A stretch of 64,000 bases of DNA from Bradyrhizobium sp. SZCCT0153 (lineage in GTDB: Bacteria > Pseudomonadota > Alphaproteobacteria > Rhizobiales > Xanthobacteraceae). The stretch lies in NCBI RefSeq assembly GCF_018129995.1, contig NZ_JAFCKS010000008.1, positions 124,001 to 188,000 of the forward strand. The letters are read 5' to 3'. Of this stretch, positions 8,542 through 17,143 are shown in pieces (position 1 is the first letter of the stretch; each line of letters begins with the position of its first letter). A program made the translations under genes and the position numbers. Under the pieces are notes generated by a model. That model did not search any database. It had not been told where the DNA came from and worked only from the letters and a program-made list of their open reading frames with translations.

Positions 8542-8970
8542 TCAAAATTGTCGAGCCGCGATCGGCGCCTTGCGGCCGCGTCCCCACAGCACGAACAGGC
8601 TGAGCGCGAGCAGGATGACGTTGAGCGGCGTGACCGGCGCCTCGCCGCGCGAGATGTGGAAGGCGAGCGCAAGCACCTGCAACACCGTGCAGCCCAGCGC
8701 GGCCAGCACCGTCAGCCGCGGCAGGATCCGCGTCAGCGCCGGAAGCAGGATGCCGATCCCGCCGGCAAGGTCGATCAGCCCGATGCATCGGACGAACGTT
8801 TCGGAATACTGCCCGGCCCAGGGCATCATCGCGGCAAGCTCGGGAATGGACGTCAGCAGCTTCACCAGCCCGGCCGAGGTGAAGACCAGGAAGATCAGGC
8901 CCTGTGCGGTCCAGAGGCCGATGCGAAGGGCGCGGTCGGGTGAGGCAGTCTCGAAGGCGGTGGTGGACAC
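8542..8970 (-). CDS. DoxX-family membrane protein
   Basis: A 142-residue four-helix inner-membrane protein. GTG 8970 is chosen because TTGGAG lies seven bases upstream; the longer frame to 9021 enters the promoter region. Helices are visible as GLIFLVFTSAGLVKLLTS, IGLIDLAGGIGILLPAL, LTVLAALGCTVLQVLALA and PLNVILLALSLFVLWG, the DoxX/DoxD arrangement. DoxX proteins work with thiol or quinone redox chemistry. It heads the operon with dsrE-like and tlpA-like genes and faces the LysR gene at 9074. Confidence 0.85.
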   Translation of the reverse strand: MSTTAFETASPDRALRIGLWTAQGLIFLVFTSAGLVKLLTSIPELAAMMPWAGQYSETFVRCIGLIDLAGGIGILLPALTRILPRLTVLAALGCTVLQVLALAFHISRGEAPVTPLNVILLALSLFVLWGRGRKAPIAARQF

Positions 8971-8998
8971 GTTGGTTCTCCAAAATTTGAGGGTTGCC

Positions 8999-9011
8999 AC
9001 TATTTGATAGT
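8999..9011. promoter_or_regulatory. candidate LysR operator between divergent genes
   Basis: ACTATTTGATAGT is an inverted repeat with 5-bp arms (ACTAT/ATAGT) in the 103-bp region between the DoxX operon start (8970) and the LysR gene (9074). Its size and placement suit a LysR-type site that controls both directions. Only one half-site pair is clear, and short palindromes arise by chance. Confidence 0.4.
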
Positions 9012-9073
9012 TTCCTCGCATTTGATCATTATGCGCTCCGGGATTGGTTCATTTCCGTGGTGTTGATGATCTC

Positions 9074-9958
9074 ATGGATTCTCTCGTCAGTATGAGGGTG
9101 TTTTGCCTGGTCGCCGAGCTGAAGAGCTTCGCGACCGCGGCACAGCGCCTGCGCATCTCGCCTGCCATGGCGAGCAAGCATGTGATGCAGCTCGAGAAGC
9201 GGCTGGGGACGCGGCTGCTCAACCGCACCAGCCGGCGCGTCAGCCTGAGCGAGAGCGGGGTGCTCTATTTCGAGCAGGCGCGGCAGATGCTCGACTCGCT
9301 CGACGAGGTCGAGGCTGCCGTCAGCAATGCGACCGTCGTTCCGCACGGTACGCTGCGGCTGACCGCGCCGGTGTGGATGGCGAATGCGATGTTCGCGGGC
9401 GTGCTGGCGAACTACCAGGCCCGCTATCCGGACGTGCGGCTCGACGTCGATCTCGGCGGGCGGATGGTCAATCTGGTCGAGGAGGGATTCGATCTCGCCC
9501 TGCGCGCGACCGGCGCACCCGACGAGGCGCTGATCGCGCGTCCCATCACCAAGGTGGCCTTCCATATGGTCGGTGCGCCGGCCTATCTCGATCGCGCGGG
9601 GCGCCCGACCAAGCCGGCCGATCTCGCCGGCCGATCCCTGCTGCACTATGCACTTTACCCGGGCGAAAGCTTTTCCTTTGCAGGCGAGCACGGCACCGAG
9701 ACCGTCAAGCTCAATCCGGTGCTGCGCAGTGGCAACGAAACGCTGCTGCACATGGCTGCGCTGGAAGGCATGGGCCTCGCCTTCCTGCCGAAATGGCTGG
9801 TCGCCGAAGACATTGCCGCTGGCCGCCTCGAGCATGTCATGCCCGGGCAGGTCCTTTTCGAAGGAAAGCTTTTCGCGGTCTATCCCAGCCGCAAATATCT
9901 CTCCGCGAAGGTGCGGACTTTCATCGACTTCGTCGCCGCCGACAGGCGGATGAGGTGA
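9074..9958 (+). CDS. LysR-family transcriptional regulator
   Basis: A 294-residue LysR regulator. The winged helix-turn-helix is at residues 1-60 (MDSLVSMRVFCLVAELKSF, then AAQRLRISPAMASKHVMQLE, then RLLNRTSRRVSLSESG). The remainder is a LysR_substrate effector domain (GTLRLTAPVWM start). ATG 9074 is used; ten extra upstream residues from a TTG at 9044 are not typical of the family. It faces the DoxX-DsrE-TlpA operon across a 103-bp gap containing an inverted repeat, so that operon is its likely target. The inducer is unknown. Confidence 0.9.
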   Translation: MDSLVSMRVFCLVAELKSFATAAQRLRISPAMASKHVMQLEKRLGTRLLNRTSRRVSLSESGVLYFEQARQMLDSLDEVEAAVSNATVVPHGTLRLTAPVWMANAMFAGVLANYQARYPDVRLDVDLGGRMVNLVEEGFDLALRATGAPDEALIARPITKVAFHMVGAPAYLDRAGRPTKPADLAGRSLLHYALYPGESFSFAGEHGTETVKLNPVLRSGNETLLHMAALEGMGLAFLPKWLVAEDIAAGRLEHVMPGQVLFEGKLFAVYPSRKYLSAKVRTFIDFVAADRRMR

Positions 9959-9997
9959 GTGGCGACGGCGGCCGCGCGATCAATCGCCTGGAACGGC

Positions 9998-10723
9998 TCA
10001 GTCGCGGCCTGCTTCCATGATCGCCTTGGCGAGGCGCGCCGGATCCGAGAAGCACAGTTCGTGGCTGCCCGGCACCTGCACCAGGCGGAACAGGCCGAGC
10101 TTCTCCGACAGGCGTGGGTGCCACGGGTAGCCGTGCGGCAGCGCGGTGTCTTCCGTGCAGTTGATGTAGGATTTTGCCGGCTGCATTCCCGCCGGATTGG
10201 TCTTCAGCGCGATCTTGTCACTGAAGGTCTTCAGCGGATGCGGATTGAGGATGTCATAGGCGCGCTGCGCCAGCTCGAGATCGGCGTCGTTGATGAAGGC
10301 CTCGCGCCAGATCGGGAAGGGCAGCACCACCGAGCCGTCGCCGCGCTCGGCCGCGATCATGTCGAACAGTCCGACATAGTGCGGCGGCACCATGTCGTTG
10401 AGCGATTCGCCATCGTTGGGCACGAAGGCGTTCCAGTAGACCAGCCGGCGGATACGCTCGGGCACGAGGTCGGCTACGCCGGTGATGACCATGCCGCCAT
10501 AGGAGTGACCGAGCAGGATCACTTCCGTCAGATTGTTCTCGGCGAGATAGTCGGCGATGGACTGGATCGCCTCCTTCAGTCCCGTCGTCTTGGCATCGCC
10601 CGGGCGGTTGCCCTTGATCGTCGGGAGGTAGACCTGATGGCCGGCGGCCCGGATCGGCGCTGCGACCGGTTCGAGCTCGGCACCGGTGTGCCAGGCGCCG
10701 TGAACGAGAACGTAGGTCGACAT
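9998..10723 (-). CDS. alpha/beta hydrolase, plant methylesterase-like
   Basis: A 241-residue cytosolic hydrolase. The N-terminal YVLVHGAWHTG oxyanion segment and the nucleophile elbow VILLGHSYGGMVITG are plain. A C-terminal VPGSHELCFSDPARLA gives the catalytic His. This pattern resembles the methylesterase/hydroxynitrile-lyase type hydrolases (EstC/MES-like) that cleave small esters. The gene faces an AraC-family regulator at 10875. The substrate is not predictable. Confidence 0.85.
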   Translation of the reverse strand: MSTYVLVHGAWHTGAELEPVAAPIRAAGHQVYLPTIKGNRPGDAKTTGLKEAIQSIADYLAENNLTEVILLGHSYGGMVITGVADLVPERIRRLVYWNAFVPNDGESLNDMVPPHYVGLFDMIAAERGDGSVVLPFPIWREAFINDADLELAQRAYDILNPHPLKTFSDKIALKTNPAGMQPAKSYINCTEDTALPHGYPWHPRLSEKLGLFRLVQVPGSHELCFSDPARLAKAIMEAGRD

Positions 10724-10811
10724 GTTGTGGCTCCCTCGGAAGGCTGGTTAGATCGGCGGGGCGATGGCCTTGCCGACTGAGCGTCGGTCTTTGTCGTTGG
10801 TGCCGCCATAT

Positions 10812-10854
10812 TGAACCGGTCGCGATGCCGCGCGCTTGTCTGGCGCTGAACCGG
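10812..10854. promoter_or_regulatory. direct repeat in a divergent promoter region
   Basis: The 8-bp sequence TGAACCGG occurs twice in the same orientation, at 10812-10819 and 10847-10854. They are 35 bp apart start to start, between the hydrolase (start 10723) and AraC-family (start 10875) genes. AraC-type regulators often bind direct half-sites, so this is a candidate operator. The repeat is short and the spacing is longer than the common ~21 bp. Confidence 0.3.
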
Positions 10855-10874
10855 ATTGGTCTCGGAGCGAACTG

Positions 10875-11855
10875 ATGGAGCAGGTCAATTCCACAAGCCG
10901 GCCGCGGCACGTCATCTGGAACACCGCGGAGACGTGGCCGGACGAGCAGTTTTCCTATTACCGCGAGGCGATCTGCCAGGCATTCATGAACCTGACGCCG
11001 GAATCGGCGACGACGTCGCGCTTCCCGGCCAAGGTGGAGACGATCGGGCTCGGCACCGGCGCAATCAACCGGGTGCTGTTTCCCGAGCACACCGTCAATC
11101 GTTCGCGTGCCGATATCGCGGCATCGCGCGAGAGCTGCTTCTATCTCAACTTCAAGCTCGCCGGGCGATGCCGCATGCTCCAGGACGGCCGCGAGGTCAG
11201 CCTGTCGCGCGGTCAGGTCGGCATCGTCGACAGCGACCGCGAGGTGACGCTGCTGCACGATCGCGGTCCGACCCTGGAGGTCGCTTCGTTCTGGGTGCCG
11301 TCGCGCGCCCTGCGCGACCGGCTGCCGCCGTCGTTCGATTTCAGGGCCGAGCGCGTGTCCGACGATCCTCATGTCGGTCATCTCATCGTCGAGACCGCGC
11401 GCTCCCTGAATGCCGGCGCATTGCGGATGGCGCAGGAGGACGGCGTTCGGCTGTTCGACGTGCTGCTCGATCTCGTTGCGCTCAGCCTGTCGCGCCGCTC
11501 GCGGGCGCAGACGGCGGAAGCCGCAAGTTTTGCCGACGCCACCGCGCTGGCGCTGCGCCGCGCCATTCACGAGCGGCTGTGCGAGCCGGGACTGACGGTC
11601 GCAATGGTCGCCGGCGCCGTCGGCATCAGCGAGCGCTACGTCCACAAGCTGTTCGAGCGCTCGGGCACGACGTTTTCGGACTATGTGATGGACCGCCGCC
11701 TCGTAGGCGCGGCGGCCGACCTGAAGGATCCGGCTCTGGGCGGCCGTGCGATCGGCACCATTGCGTTCGACTGGGGCTTCTCGGACCTGTCCCACTTCAC
11801 GCGGCGCTTCAAGCAGCGTTTCGGCTGCCGGCCGCGCGACTGGCGCGCGCGATGA
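10875..11855 (+). CDS. AraC-family transcriptional regulator
   Basis: A 326-residue regulator. The N-terminal two thirds match the AraC-binding-like domain of the AraC/NtcA-cupin type (SCFYLNFKLAGRCRMLQDGR, LSRGQVGIVDSDREV). The C-terminal 100 residues form the two-helix AraC DNA-binding domain (VGISERYVHKLFERSGTTF, then IAFDWGFSDLSHFTRRFKQR ending RPRDWR). ATG 10875 has GGAG about nine bases upstream. It is divergent from the hydrolase at 9998-10723, its most probable target. Confidence 0.9.
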   Translation: MEQVNSTSRPRHVIWNTAETWPDEQFSYYREAICQAFMNLTPESATTSRFPAKVETIGLGTGAINRVLFPEHTVNRSRADIAASRESCFYLNFKLAGRCRMLQDGREVSLSRGQVGIVDSDREVTLLHDRGPTLEVASFWVPSRALRDRLPPSFDFRAERVSDDPHVGHLIVETARSLNAGALRMAQEDGVRLFDVLLDLVALSLSRRSRAQTAEAASFADATALALRRAIHERLCEPGLTVAMVAGAVGISERYVHKLFERSGTTFSDYVMDRRLVGAAADLKDPALGGRAIGTIAFDWGFSDLSHFTRRFKQRFGCRPRDWRAR

Positions 11856-11876
11856 ACTGAGCTACAACGACACGAT

Positions 11877-13022
11877 TCATAAAGATCTGGCGATCAGCAG
11901 CTTCATGATCTCATTGGTGCCGCCATAGATCTTCTGGATGCGGGAATCGATGAAGATGCGCGAGATCGGGTATTCCTGCATGTAGCCGTAGCCGCCGAAC
12001 AGCTGCAGGCATTCGTCGGCGGTCTGGACCTGCTTGTCCGAGCACCAGTATTTCGCCATCGAGGCCGTGACGGTGTCGAGGTCTTTTGCGACCAGGCGCT
12101 CGATGCACCAGTCGACGAAAACGCGCGCGATCATCGCCTCGGTCTTGCGCTCGGCGAGCGTGAACGCGGTGTTCTGGAAGTCCATCAGCGGCTTGCCGAA
12201 CGCCTTGCGTTCCTTGGTGTATTCGGTGGTGAGCTTGACCGCTCGCTCCATCGAGGCGACGGCGCCGACCGCAAGCGCGAGGCGCTCCTGCGGCAATTGC
12301 TGCATCAGCTGCACGAAGCCTTGCCCTTCCTCATTGCCGAGCAGGTTTTCCGGCGGCACCGCGACGTTGTCGAAGAACAGTTCGGACGTGTCGGAGGCGT
12401 GCAGACCGATCTTGTCGAGGTTGCGCCCGCGCTTGTAGCCGTCCGCGCCTGCGGTCTCGACCACGATCAGCGAAATGCCCTTGGCGCCGACATCACCGGT
12501 GCGCGCGACCACGATGACGAGGTCGGCGGCCTGGCCGTTGGTGATGAACGTCTTCTGGCCGTTGATGACGTAGGCATTGCCCTGTTTCCTGGCGGTGGTC
12601 TTGACGGCCTGCAGGTCCGAGCCGGTGCCGGGCTCGGTCATGGCGATGGCCCCGACCATCTCGCCGGAGGCCATCTTCGGCAGCCAGCGCTTCCTCTGCT
12701 CCTCCGAGCCGTAGTTGAGGATGTAGTGCGCGACGATGGCGCTGTGCACGGATACGCCGGTCGTCAGCTCCGGCACCGTGCTTTCGAGGTCGTCGAGCAC
12801 CGCGGCGTCATAGGCGAAGGTCGCACCCAGGCCGCCATATTCCTCCGGCACGCTTGCGAGCAGCGCGCCCATCTCGCCGAGCCCGCGCCAGGCAAAGCGA
12901 TCGACCATCTTCTGCTCGCGCCATTTTTCGGCATGCGGTGCCAGGTCCTTGGCAAGATATTTCCGGAACTGGTCGCGGAAGATTTCGAGATCTTCGGTCA
13001 TCCAGGAGGAGCGGTAGGACAT
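11877..13022 (-). CDS. acyl-CoA dehydrogenase, LCAD-like
   Basis: A 381-residue FAD flavoprotein that oxidises acyl-CoA to enoyl-CoA and passes electrons to ETF. ATG 13022 follows GAGGTG. Flavin and substrate marks are AIAMTEPGTGSDLQAVKTTA, VINGQKTFITNG, and QTADECLQLFGGYGYMQEYP ending in IYGGTNEIMK. The C-terminal motif has Gly-Gly-Thr where short/medium-chain enzymes carry the catalytic Glu. Long-chain-type enzymes instead use a Glu in the helix after LPQERLAL, which fits the SMERAV residue here. It probably takes part in fatty or branched acyl-CoA breakdown. Confidence 0.9.
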   Translation of the reverse strand: MSYRSSWMTEDLEIFRDQFRKYLAKDLAPHAEKWREQKMVDRFAWRGLGEMGALLASVPEEYGGLGATFAYDAAVLDDLESTVPELTTGVSVHSAIVAHYILNYGSEEQRKRWLPKMASGEMVGAIAMTEPGTGSDLQAVKTTARKQGNAYVINGQKTFITNGQAADLVIVVARTGDVGAKGISLIVVETAGADGYKRGRNLDKIGLHASDTSELFFDNVAVPPENLLGNEEGQGFVQLMQQLPQERLALAVGAVASMERAVKLTTEYTKERKAFGKPLMDFQNTAFTLAERKTEAMIARVFVDWCIERLVAKDLDTVTASMAKYWCSDKQVQTADECLQLFGGYGYMQEYPISRIFIDSRIQKIYGGTNEIMKLLIARSL

Positions 13023-13148
13023 GGTCACCTCGGTCGATGCGGCTTTCCGGCTTGGTAGGCCAGCTTTTGGCGGCAATTATTGTGTTTTCAGGCTGCGCCG
13101 GTGACGCTACCAAGGCGGCCGGAGACGCGTCTGTCAGGATTGCTGATT

Positions 13149-13826
13149 GTGGCTGTCAAAACCAAAGAGCTCAAGCTCGACATCGAGCGCATCGGCGTGG
13201 TCTCGGCGATCGTGACGCAGCCGGACAATGCGCGTGCCTGCTACGTGCTGGCGCATGGTGCCGGTGCCGACATGCGGCATGCGTTCATGGAGAAGGTCGC
13301 CGCGGGTCTCGCAGACCGCGGCATTGCGACGTTCCGCTTCAATTTTCCCTACATGGAGAAGAAGCAGGGACGCCCCGACCAGCCGGCGGTCGCGCACGCT
13401 GCGATCCGCACGGCGGTCGCGGAGGCGGCGCGGCTGTGCCCCGGATTGAAGCTCGTCGCCGGCGGAAAGTCCTTTGGCGGGCGCATGACGTCGCAGGCGC
13501 AGTCCAAGGCGGCGTTGCCGGGCGTAAGAGGGCTCGCGTTCCTCGGCTTTCCCCTGCACGCCGACAAGAAGCCGTCGGCCGAGCGCGCCGAGCACCTCGC
13601 CAGCATCGCAATCCCCATGCTGTTCCTGCAAGGCACGCGCGATGGGCTCGCCGATCTCGGCATCCTCAAGCCCGTCATCGCGGCACTCGGGGCGAAGGCG
13701 ACGCTGCATGAGGTCGAGGGCGGCGATCACTCCTTCGTGGTGTTGAAAAAGTCGGGCCGCAGCAACGAGCAGGTGCTTACCGAGGTGCTCGACACGCTTG
13801 CGGTCTGGATCGACGGCCTCGGCTGA
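13149..13826 (+). CDS. alpha/beta-hydrolase of the KANL3/Tex30-like family
   Basis: A 225-residue protein. GTG 13149 is chosen because AGGA lies nine bases upstream; a TTG at 13080 would add 23 residues that look noncoding. The fold is clear: CYVLAHGAGADMRHAFME (oxyanion and cap entry), FRFNFPYMEKKQGRPDQP, LVAGGKSFGGRMTSQ (nucleophile elbow with Ser), LFLQGTRDGLADL (Asp) and VEGGDHSF (His). Members are dienelactone-hydrolase-like esterases without known substrates. It diverges from the acyl-CoA dehydrogenase. Confidence 0.8.
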   Translation: MAVKTKELKLDIERIGVVSAIVTQPDNARACYVLAHGAGADMRHAFMEKVAAGLADRGIATFRFNFPYMEKKQGRPDQPAVAHAAIRTAVAEAARLCPGLKLVAGGKSFGGRMTSQAQSKAALPGVRGLAFLGFPLHADKKPSAERAEHLASIAIPMLFLQGTRDGLADLGILKPVIAALGAKATLHEVEGGDHSFVVLKKSGRSNEQVLTEVLDTLAVWIDGLG

Positions 13827-13831
13827 AGCTA

Positions 13832-13880
13832 GAGCATGATCCGGAAAAGTGAGCAGCGGTTCTCCGAAAAGATCACGCCC
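13832..13880. repeat. imperfect palindromic intergenic element (ATGATCCGGAAAAG type)
   Basis: Between convergent genes ending at 13826 and 13885 lies GCATGATCCGGAAAAG followed after a short loop by TTCTCCGAAAAGATCACGC. These form an imperfect inverted repeat. I remember nearly the same sequence as a dispersed element downstream of many Bradyrhizobium genes; this is recall, not a search result. It may serve as a terminator for both genes. Confidence 0.7.
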
Positions 13881-13884
13881 AGAG

Positions 13885-14859
13885 TTAAGCCGAATAGAGC
13901 CCCTTGTCCCGCGCCTTCTGGATCGCCAGCGCGGCGATCAGGTCGAGCGTCGGCGTCGACAGGCCGGCGGCGCGCGCGAAGGCGGCAGGCGCCTTGACGA
14001 GCACGTCGATCTCCATGGCGCGGCCGAGCTCGTAGTCCTGCAGCAGCGACGGCTTGTGGTTGGGAGCAGGGCCGCTGCGGGTCACGCGCTTGACCTCGGG
14101 GATGAAATGCTGCGCGATGTCGTTGGCCTCGTTCAGCATGCGCGGAATGACGTCCGTGAAGGCGGGATCGTCGCGCACGCCGCGCGCGGTCTGGCCGGTG
14201 AGCAGGCACAGCACCGACAGCGACATGTTGGTCAGCAGCTTTGACCAGATCGCCTCGCGGATCTCGGCGACCGGCGGCGAGTCCAGCCGGGAGTCGTTCA
14301 GGACGCCGCGGAGTTTCGTGATACGCTCGCAATTGCGGTCGTCGCATTCGCCGATCAGCAGGCGATTGCGGTCCGGCGTGAGGTTATGCACCACGCCGGG
14401 TGCGGTCACCTCGTTGGAGGAGAACACCACACCGCCGATGATCCGCTCCTTCGGGATGCAGGCGCGCAAGCGCCCGCCCGGGTCGAGGAACGAAATGTCC
14501 GGCGGGGTCGGATGCCGCGGCGGCAGGCCGATGCCATACCACCAGGGAATGCCGTTTTGCGCGAACACGATCGCGGTGTCGTCTTGCAGCAGCGGCTTGA
14601 TGCTGGAGACCAGCCCGGTCAGCGCGGTCGCCTTCAGCGTCGAGATCACGACGTCCTGGGGGCCGAGTTGGGCCGGATCGCCGGAAGCGTTCACCTTGGC
14701 GCTGACCTCGGAATCGCCGACGCGGAGCTTCAGGCCATTGGCCCGGACGGCTTCCAGATGCGCGCCGCGCATCACGCAACTGACCTCGTGGCCGGCGCGG
14801 GCCAGCCGAACCGCGATATGGCTGCCGACGGCGCCCGCGCCGAAAATGCAGATGCGCAT
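13885..14859 (-). CDS. 2-dehydropantoate 2-reductase family protein (second copy)
   Basis: A 324-residue complete ApbA/PanE-family NADPH-dependent 2-keto-acid reductase. The start MRICIFGAGAVGSHIAVRLA at 14859 shows the GxGxxG loop. Then come VISTLKATAL, the FAQNGIPWW loop, and WSKLLTNMSLSVL with the catalytic Lys, followed by the helical ApbA_C domain. A long insert (GIGLPPRHPTPPDIS region) and the length of 324 exceed canonical PanE of about 300 residues. That points to a paralogue for another 2-keto acid. The other copy is at the left window edge. Confidence 0.87.
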   Translation of the reverse strand: MRICIFGAGAVGSHIAVRLARAGHEVSCVMRGAHLEAVRANGLKLRVGDSEVSAKVNASGDPAQLGPQDVVISTLKATALTGLVSSIKPLLQDDTAIVFAQNGIPWWYGIGLPPRHPTPPDISFLDPGGRLRACIPKERIIGGVVFSSNEVTAPGVVHNLTPDRNRLLIGECDDRNCERITKLRGVLNDSRLDSPPVAEIREAIWSKLLTNMSLSVLCLLTGQTARGVRDDPAFTDVIPRMLNEANDIAQHFIPEVKRVTRSGPAPNHKPSLLQDYELGRAMEIDVLVKAPAAFARAAGLSTPTLDLIAALAIQKARDKGLYSA

Positions 14860-15015
14860 ATATATGTCCCGTCCCTGATTTCTCGGTACCGCCCGGCGCC
14901 AGCATGACACAAGCCGCCATGCGATGGACGCGGCCGCCCTACGCCGGAAAGATATGGATCAACGCGTAGAGCCTCGGCCATAGTGCGCGCCAAACAAATG
15001 AGCGGAGGAGCACCG

Positions 15016-15819
15016 ATGACCGACAGTCCCGTCCTGTGGACCCTGGATGAGCGTGGGGTCGCGACCGTCACGTTGAACCGGCCGGAGGTCAACAATGCCT
15101 ATGACGGCGCTTTGATCGCGGGCGTGCTCGCGGCCATGGACGATCTCGGCAAGAAGCCCAATTTGCGCGTCGTCGTGCTCCGGGGCAACGGCAAGCATTT
15201 CCAGGCCGGTGCCGACCTCAAATGGATCAACGGCGTGCGGCCGCAATCGGCTGATGCCAACGAGGCGGCGTCGCGTGCGACCTTCGAGGCGGTGCAGCGG
15301 CTCAACACGCTGCCGATCCCGACGGTCGCACTGGTGCAGGGCGGCTGCTTTGGCGGCGGCACCGGCGTGATCGCGGCCTGCGACGTCGTGATCGCGGCGG
15401 ACAACGCCCTGTTCTCCATCACCGAGGTGCGCTGGGGCCTGACCGCCGCGATCATCATACCGCAGCTCTGTGATGCCATCGGTGTGCGGCAAGTCCGCCG
15501 CTACGCGCTGACCGGCGAACGCTTCGGTGCGGAGGACGCCCGCCGCATCGGTCTCGTGCATGAGGTGGTGCCGCTCGCCGATCTCGAGGCCGCCGGGGCC
15601 AAGGTGGTCGAGCAATTGCTCGCCAACGGACCGGAGGCGATGGCCGAGACCAAGCGCCTCGCGCTCGAGAGCTCGTTCGGCGGGATGGCGGTGGATGACG
15701 CCGCCTATACGCGGCTCGTGCACCTGCATTCGGTCAAGCGCCAGAGCGCGGAGGCGGCCGAGGGACTGGCGTCGTTCGCCGAGAAGCGGGCGGCGAATTG
15801 GGGCGACGGAAAAGGCTGA
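15016..15819 (+). CDS. enoyl-CoA hydratase/isomerase family protein
   Basis: A 267-residue crotonase-fold enzyme. ATG 15016 follows GGAGGAG. The CoA-thioester oxyanion hole is formed by FQAGADLKWING and by the second loop GGCFGGGTGVIAACD. Glu in SITEVRWGLTAAII lies at a catalytic position. ATVTLNRPEVNNAYDGALI is the family's N-terminal signature. The set resembles methylglutaconyl-CoA hydratases of leucine breakdown, but no leucine-pathway partners are adjacent, so the substrate is only a suggestion. Confidence 0.88.
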   Translation: MTDSPVLWTLDERGVATVTLNRPEVNNAYDGALIAGVLAAMDDLGKKPNLRVVVLRGNGKHFQAGADLKWINGVRPQSADANEAASRATFEAVQRLNTLPIPTVALVQGGCFGGGTGVIAACDVVIAADNALFSITEVRWGLTAAIIIPQLCDAIGVRQVRRYALTGERFGAEDARRIGLVHEVVPLADLEAAGAKVVEQLLANGPEAMAETKRLALESSFGGMAVDDAAYTRLVHLHSVKRQSAEAAEGLASFAEKRAANWGDGKG

Positions 15820-15822
15820 GGG

Positions 15823-16095
15823 TCAGCAGCCGCGGCAGATGTTGTTGATGCTGCGGTAAACGGCGTCGTCGTCCTGCCGCATCTGCTGCAGCGACTGGAG
15901 CGTCTTGCTCTCGCCGGCCGGCGCCGCGGGCTTGCGCTTCGCCGCGAGTTCTTCCTCCTGCCGCTTGTAGCAGGCCTCGCGATCGGCCTTGGCCTGGATG
16001 AAGCGGCAGTTCTGCTCGACGGCTGCGGCGGGAGTCGCCGACAGCGCGAGGACGGTCAAGACGGGCAGGGCGAATTTCACGGCTATCGAATCCAT
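15823..16095 (-). CDS. small secreted cysteine-containing protein
   Basis: A 90-residue exported protein of unknown function. ATG 16095 follows GAAGGG. The signal peptide (FALPVLTVLALSATPAAA) is followed by a short helical region with Cys pairs: NCRFIQAKADREACYKRQEE and, at the very end, NNICRGC. The charged Lys/Glu-rich middle and four cysteines suggest a small disulfide-linked periplasmic protein. It lies 3 bp from the convergent enoyl-CoA hydratase stop. Confidence 0.65.
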   Translation of the reverse strand: MDSIAVKFALPVLTVLALSATPAAAVEQNCRFIQAKADREACYKRQEEELAAKRKPAAPAGESKTLQSLQQMRQDDDAVYRSINNICRGC

Positions 16096-16146
16096 GGCGG
16101 CCCTTCTCTCAGGTTCGCGCTGCGGGAGCAACCGCCGCGACACGGC

Positions 16147-17031
16147 CTACAGCGACGATGCGAGGGACGTTTTCAGCAGGGTGAGCAGCGCCTGAACCGC
16201 AGCGGCGTTGCGCCGCCGCTCGGGGATTGCTGCCTTGACCCACAATTCCGGAATCGGAAAGTCGCGCAGCACGGGCTTGAGCGTGCCGTCGCGCAAGGCA
16301 TCGGCGACGAGGTAATGCGACATCAACGCGATGCCGTTGCCGGCAATGGCGCTGCGCGCCAGCACGTGTCCCTCGTTGGAGGAGAGCAGCGGGCTGACCT
16401 GGATGCTGATGCGGCCGCGCGGTCCGTCGAAGATCCATTCCGGGCCGGTCGGCAGAAAACTCAGGCAGCGGTGCTCGACGAGGTCGCGCGGATGTTTTGG
16501 TGTGCCGTGCTTCTTCAGATAGGCCGGCGAAGCGCAGAGCAGCCGCTTCAGCGCGCAGAGCGGCTCGTCGATGACGCCGCCAAAGGAATGCGGGAAGGCG
16601 CCGATGGCGATGTCGAAACCCTCGGCGACGGGATCGACCGGCCGATCGATCAGCACGATCTCGAGCTTCAGTCGCGGATTCTGGGTTTGGAACGCGCTGA
16701 AGGCGTCGGCGAGGCGCGCCACCGTCAGCGAGGTCGGCGCCTTGATTCGGAGGTGATCGACGAGATCGTGGCCCTTCTCGCCCATGCGCGACAGCAGATC
16801 GGTGGCGTCGGTTACGACGCCGCGGGCGCGATGGACGTAGCGCTGTCCGGCTTCGGTCAGCCGCAATTGCCGGGTCGAACGGTGAAACAGCGGCGTGCCG
16901 ATCCGTGCCTCCAGCTGCGTGACGCGCTTGGCCACGACCGAGGTCGAGACATTGAGCTTTCGCGCGGCGGCGGAGAAGCCGGCCGCATCCGCGGTGGCGA
17001 GGAAGGCCTGGAGGTTCACGAGGATGTCCAT
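16147..17031 (-). CDS. LysR-family transcriptional regulator
   Basis: A 294-residue LysR regulator starting MDILVNLQAFLATADAAGFS at 17031. The DNA-binding domain includes AAARKLNVSTSVVAKRVTQL and RSTRQLRLTEAGQRYV; the C-terminal part is a substrate-binding domain (LRIKAPTSLTVARLADAFS). It is divergent from the FAD oxidoreductase/ABC operon starting at 17144, across 112 bp, and probably regulates it. No clear T-N11-A palindrome was found in that gap, only a repeated TCGGGCC. Confidence 0.9.
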   Translation of the reverse strand: MDILVNLQAFLATADAAGFSAAARKLNVSTSVVAKRVTQLEARIGTPLFHRSTRQLRLTEAGQRYVHRARGVVTDATDLLSRMGEKGHDLVDHLRIKAPTSLTVARLADAFSAFQTQNPRLKLEIVLIDRPVDPVAEGFDIAIGAFPHSFGGVIDEPLCALKRLLCASPAYLKKHGTPKHPRDLVEHRCLSFLPTGPEWIFDGPRGRISIQVSPLLSSNEGHVLARSAIAGNGIALMSHYLVADALRDGTLKPVLRDFPIPELWVKAAIPERRRNAAAVQALLTLLKTSLASSL

Positions 17032-17143
17032 GTCGACTTTTCTCGATTCGCGAAAGCTGATCGCCTATTTTGGTGGATTGTAGCTCGGGCCGCGTTAATT
17101 CATAGTCGGGCCCAAGCAAGGATTTTCAGGGATAGGACGCGCC

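Noticed and set aside
9044..9073. TTG start at 9044 for the LysR gene
   Set aside because: It adds ten residues not seen in the family and has no ribosome site; ATG 9074 gives the standard LysR N-terminus.
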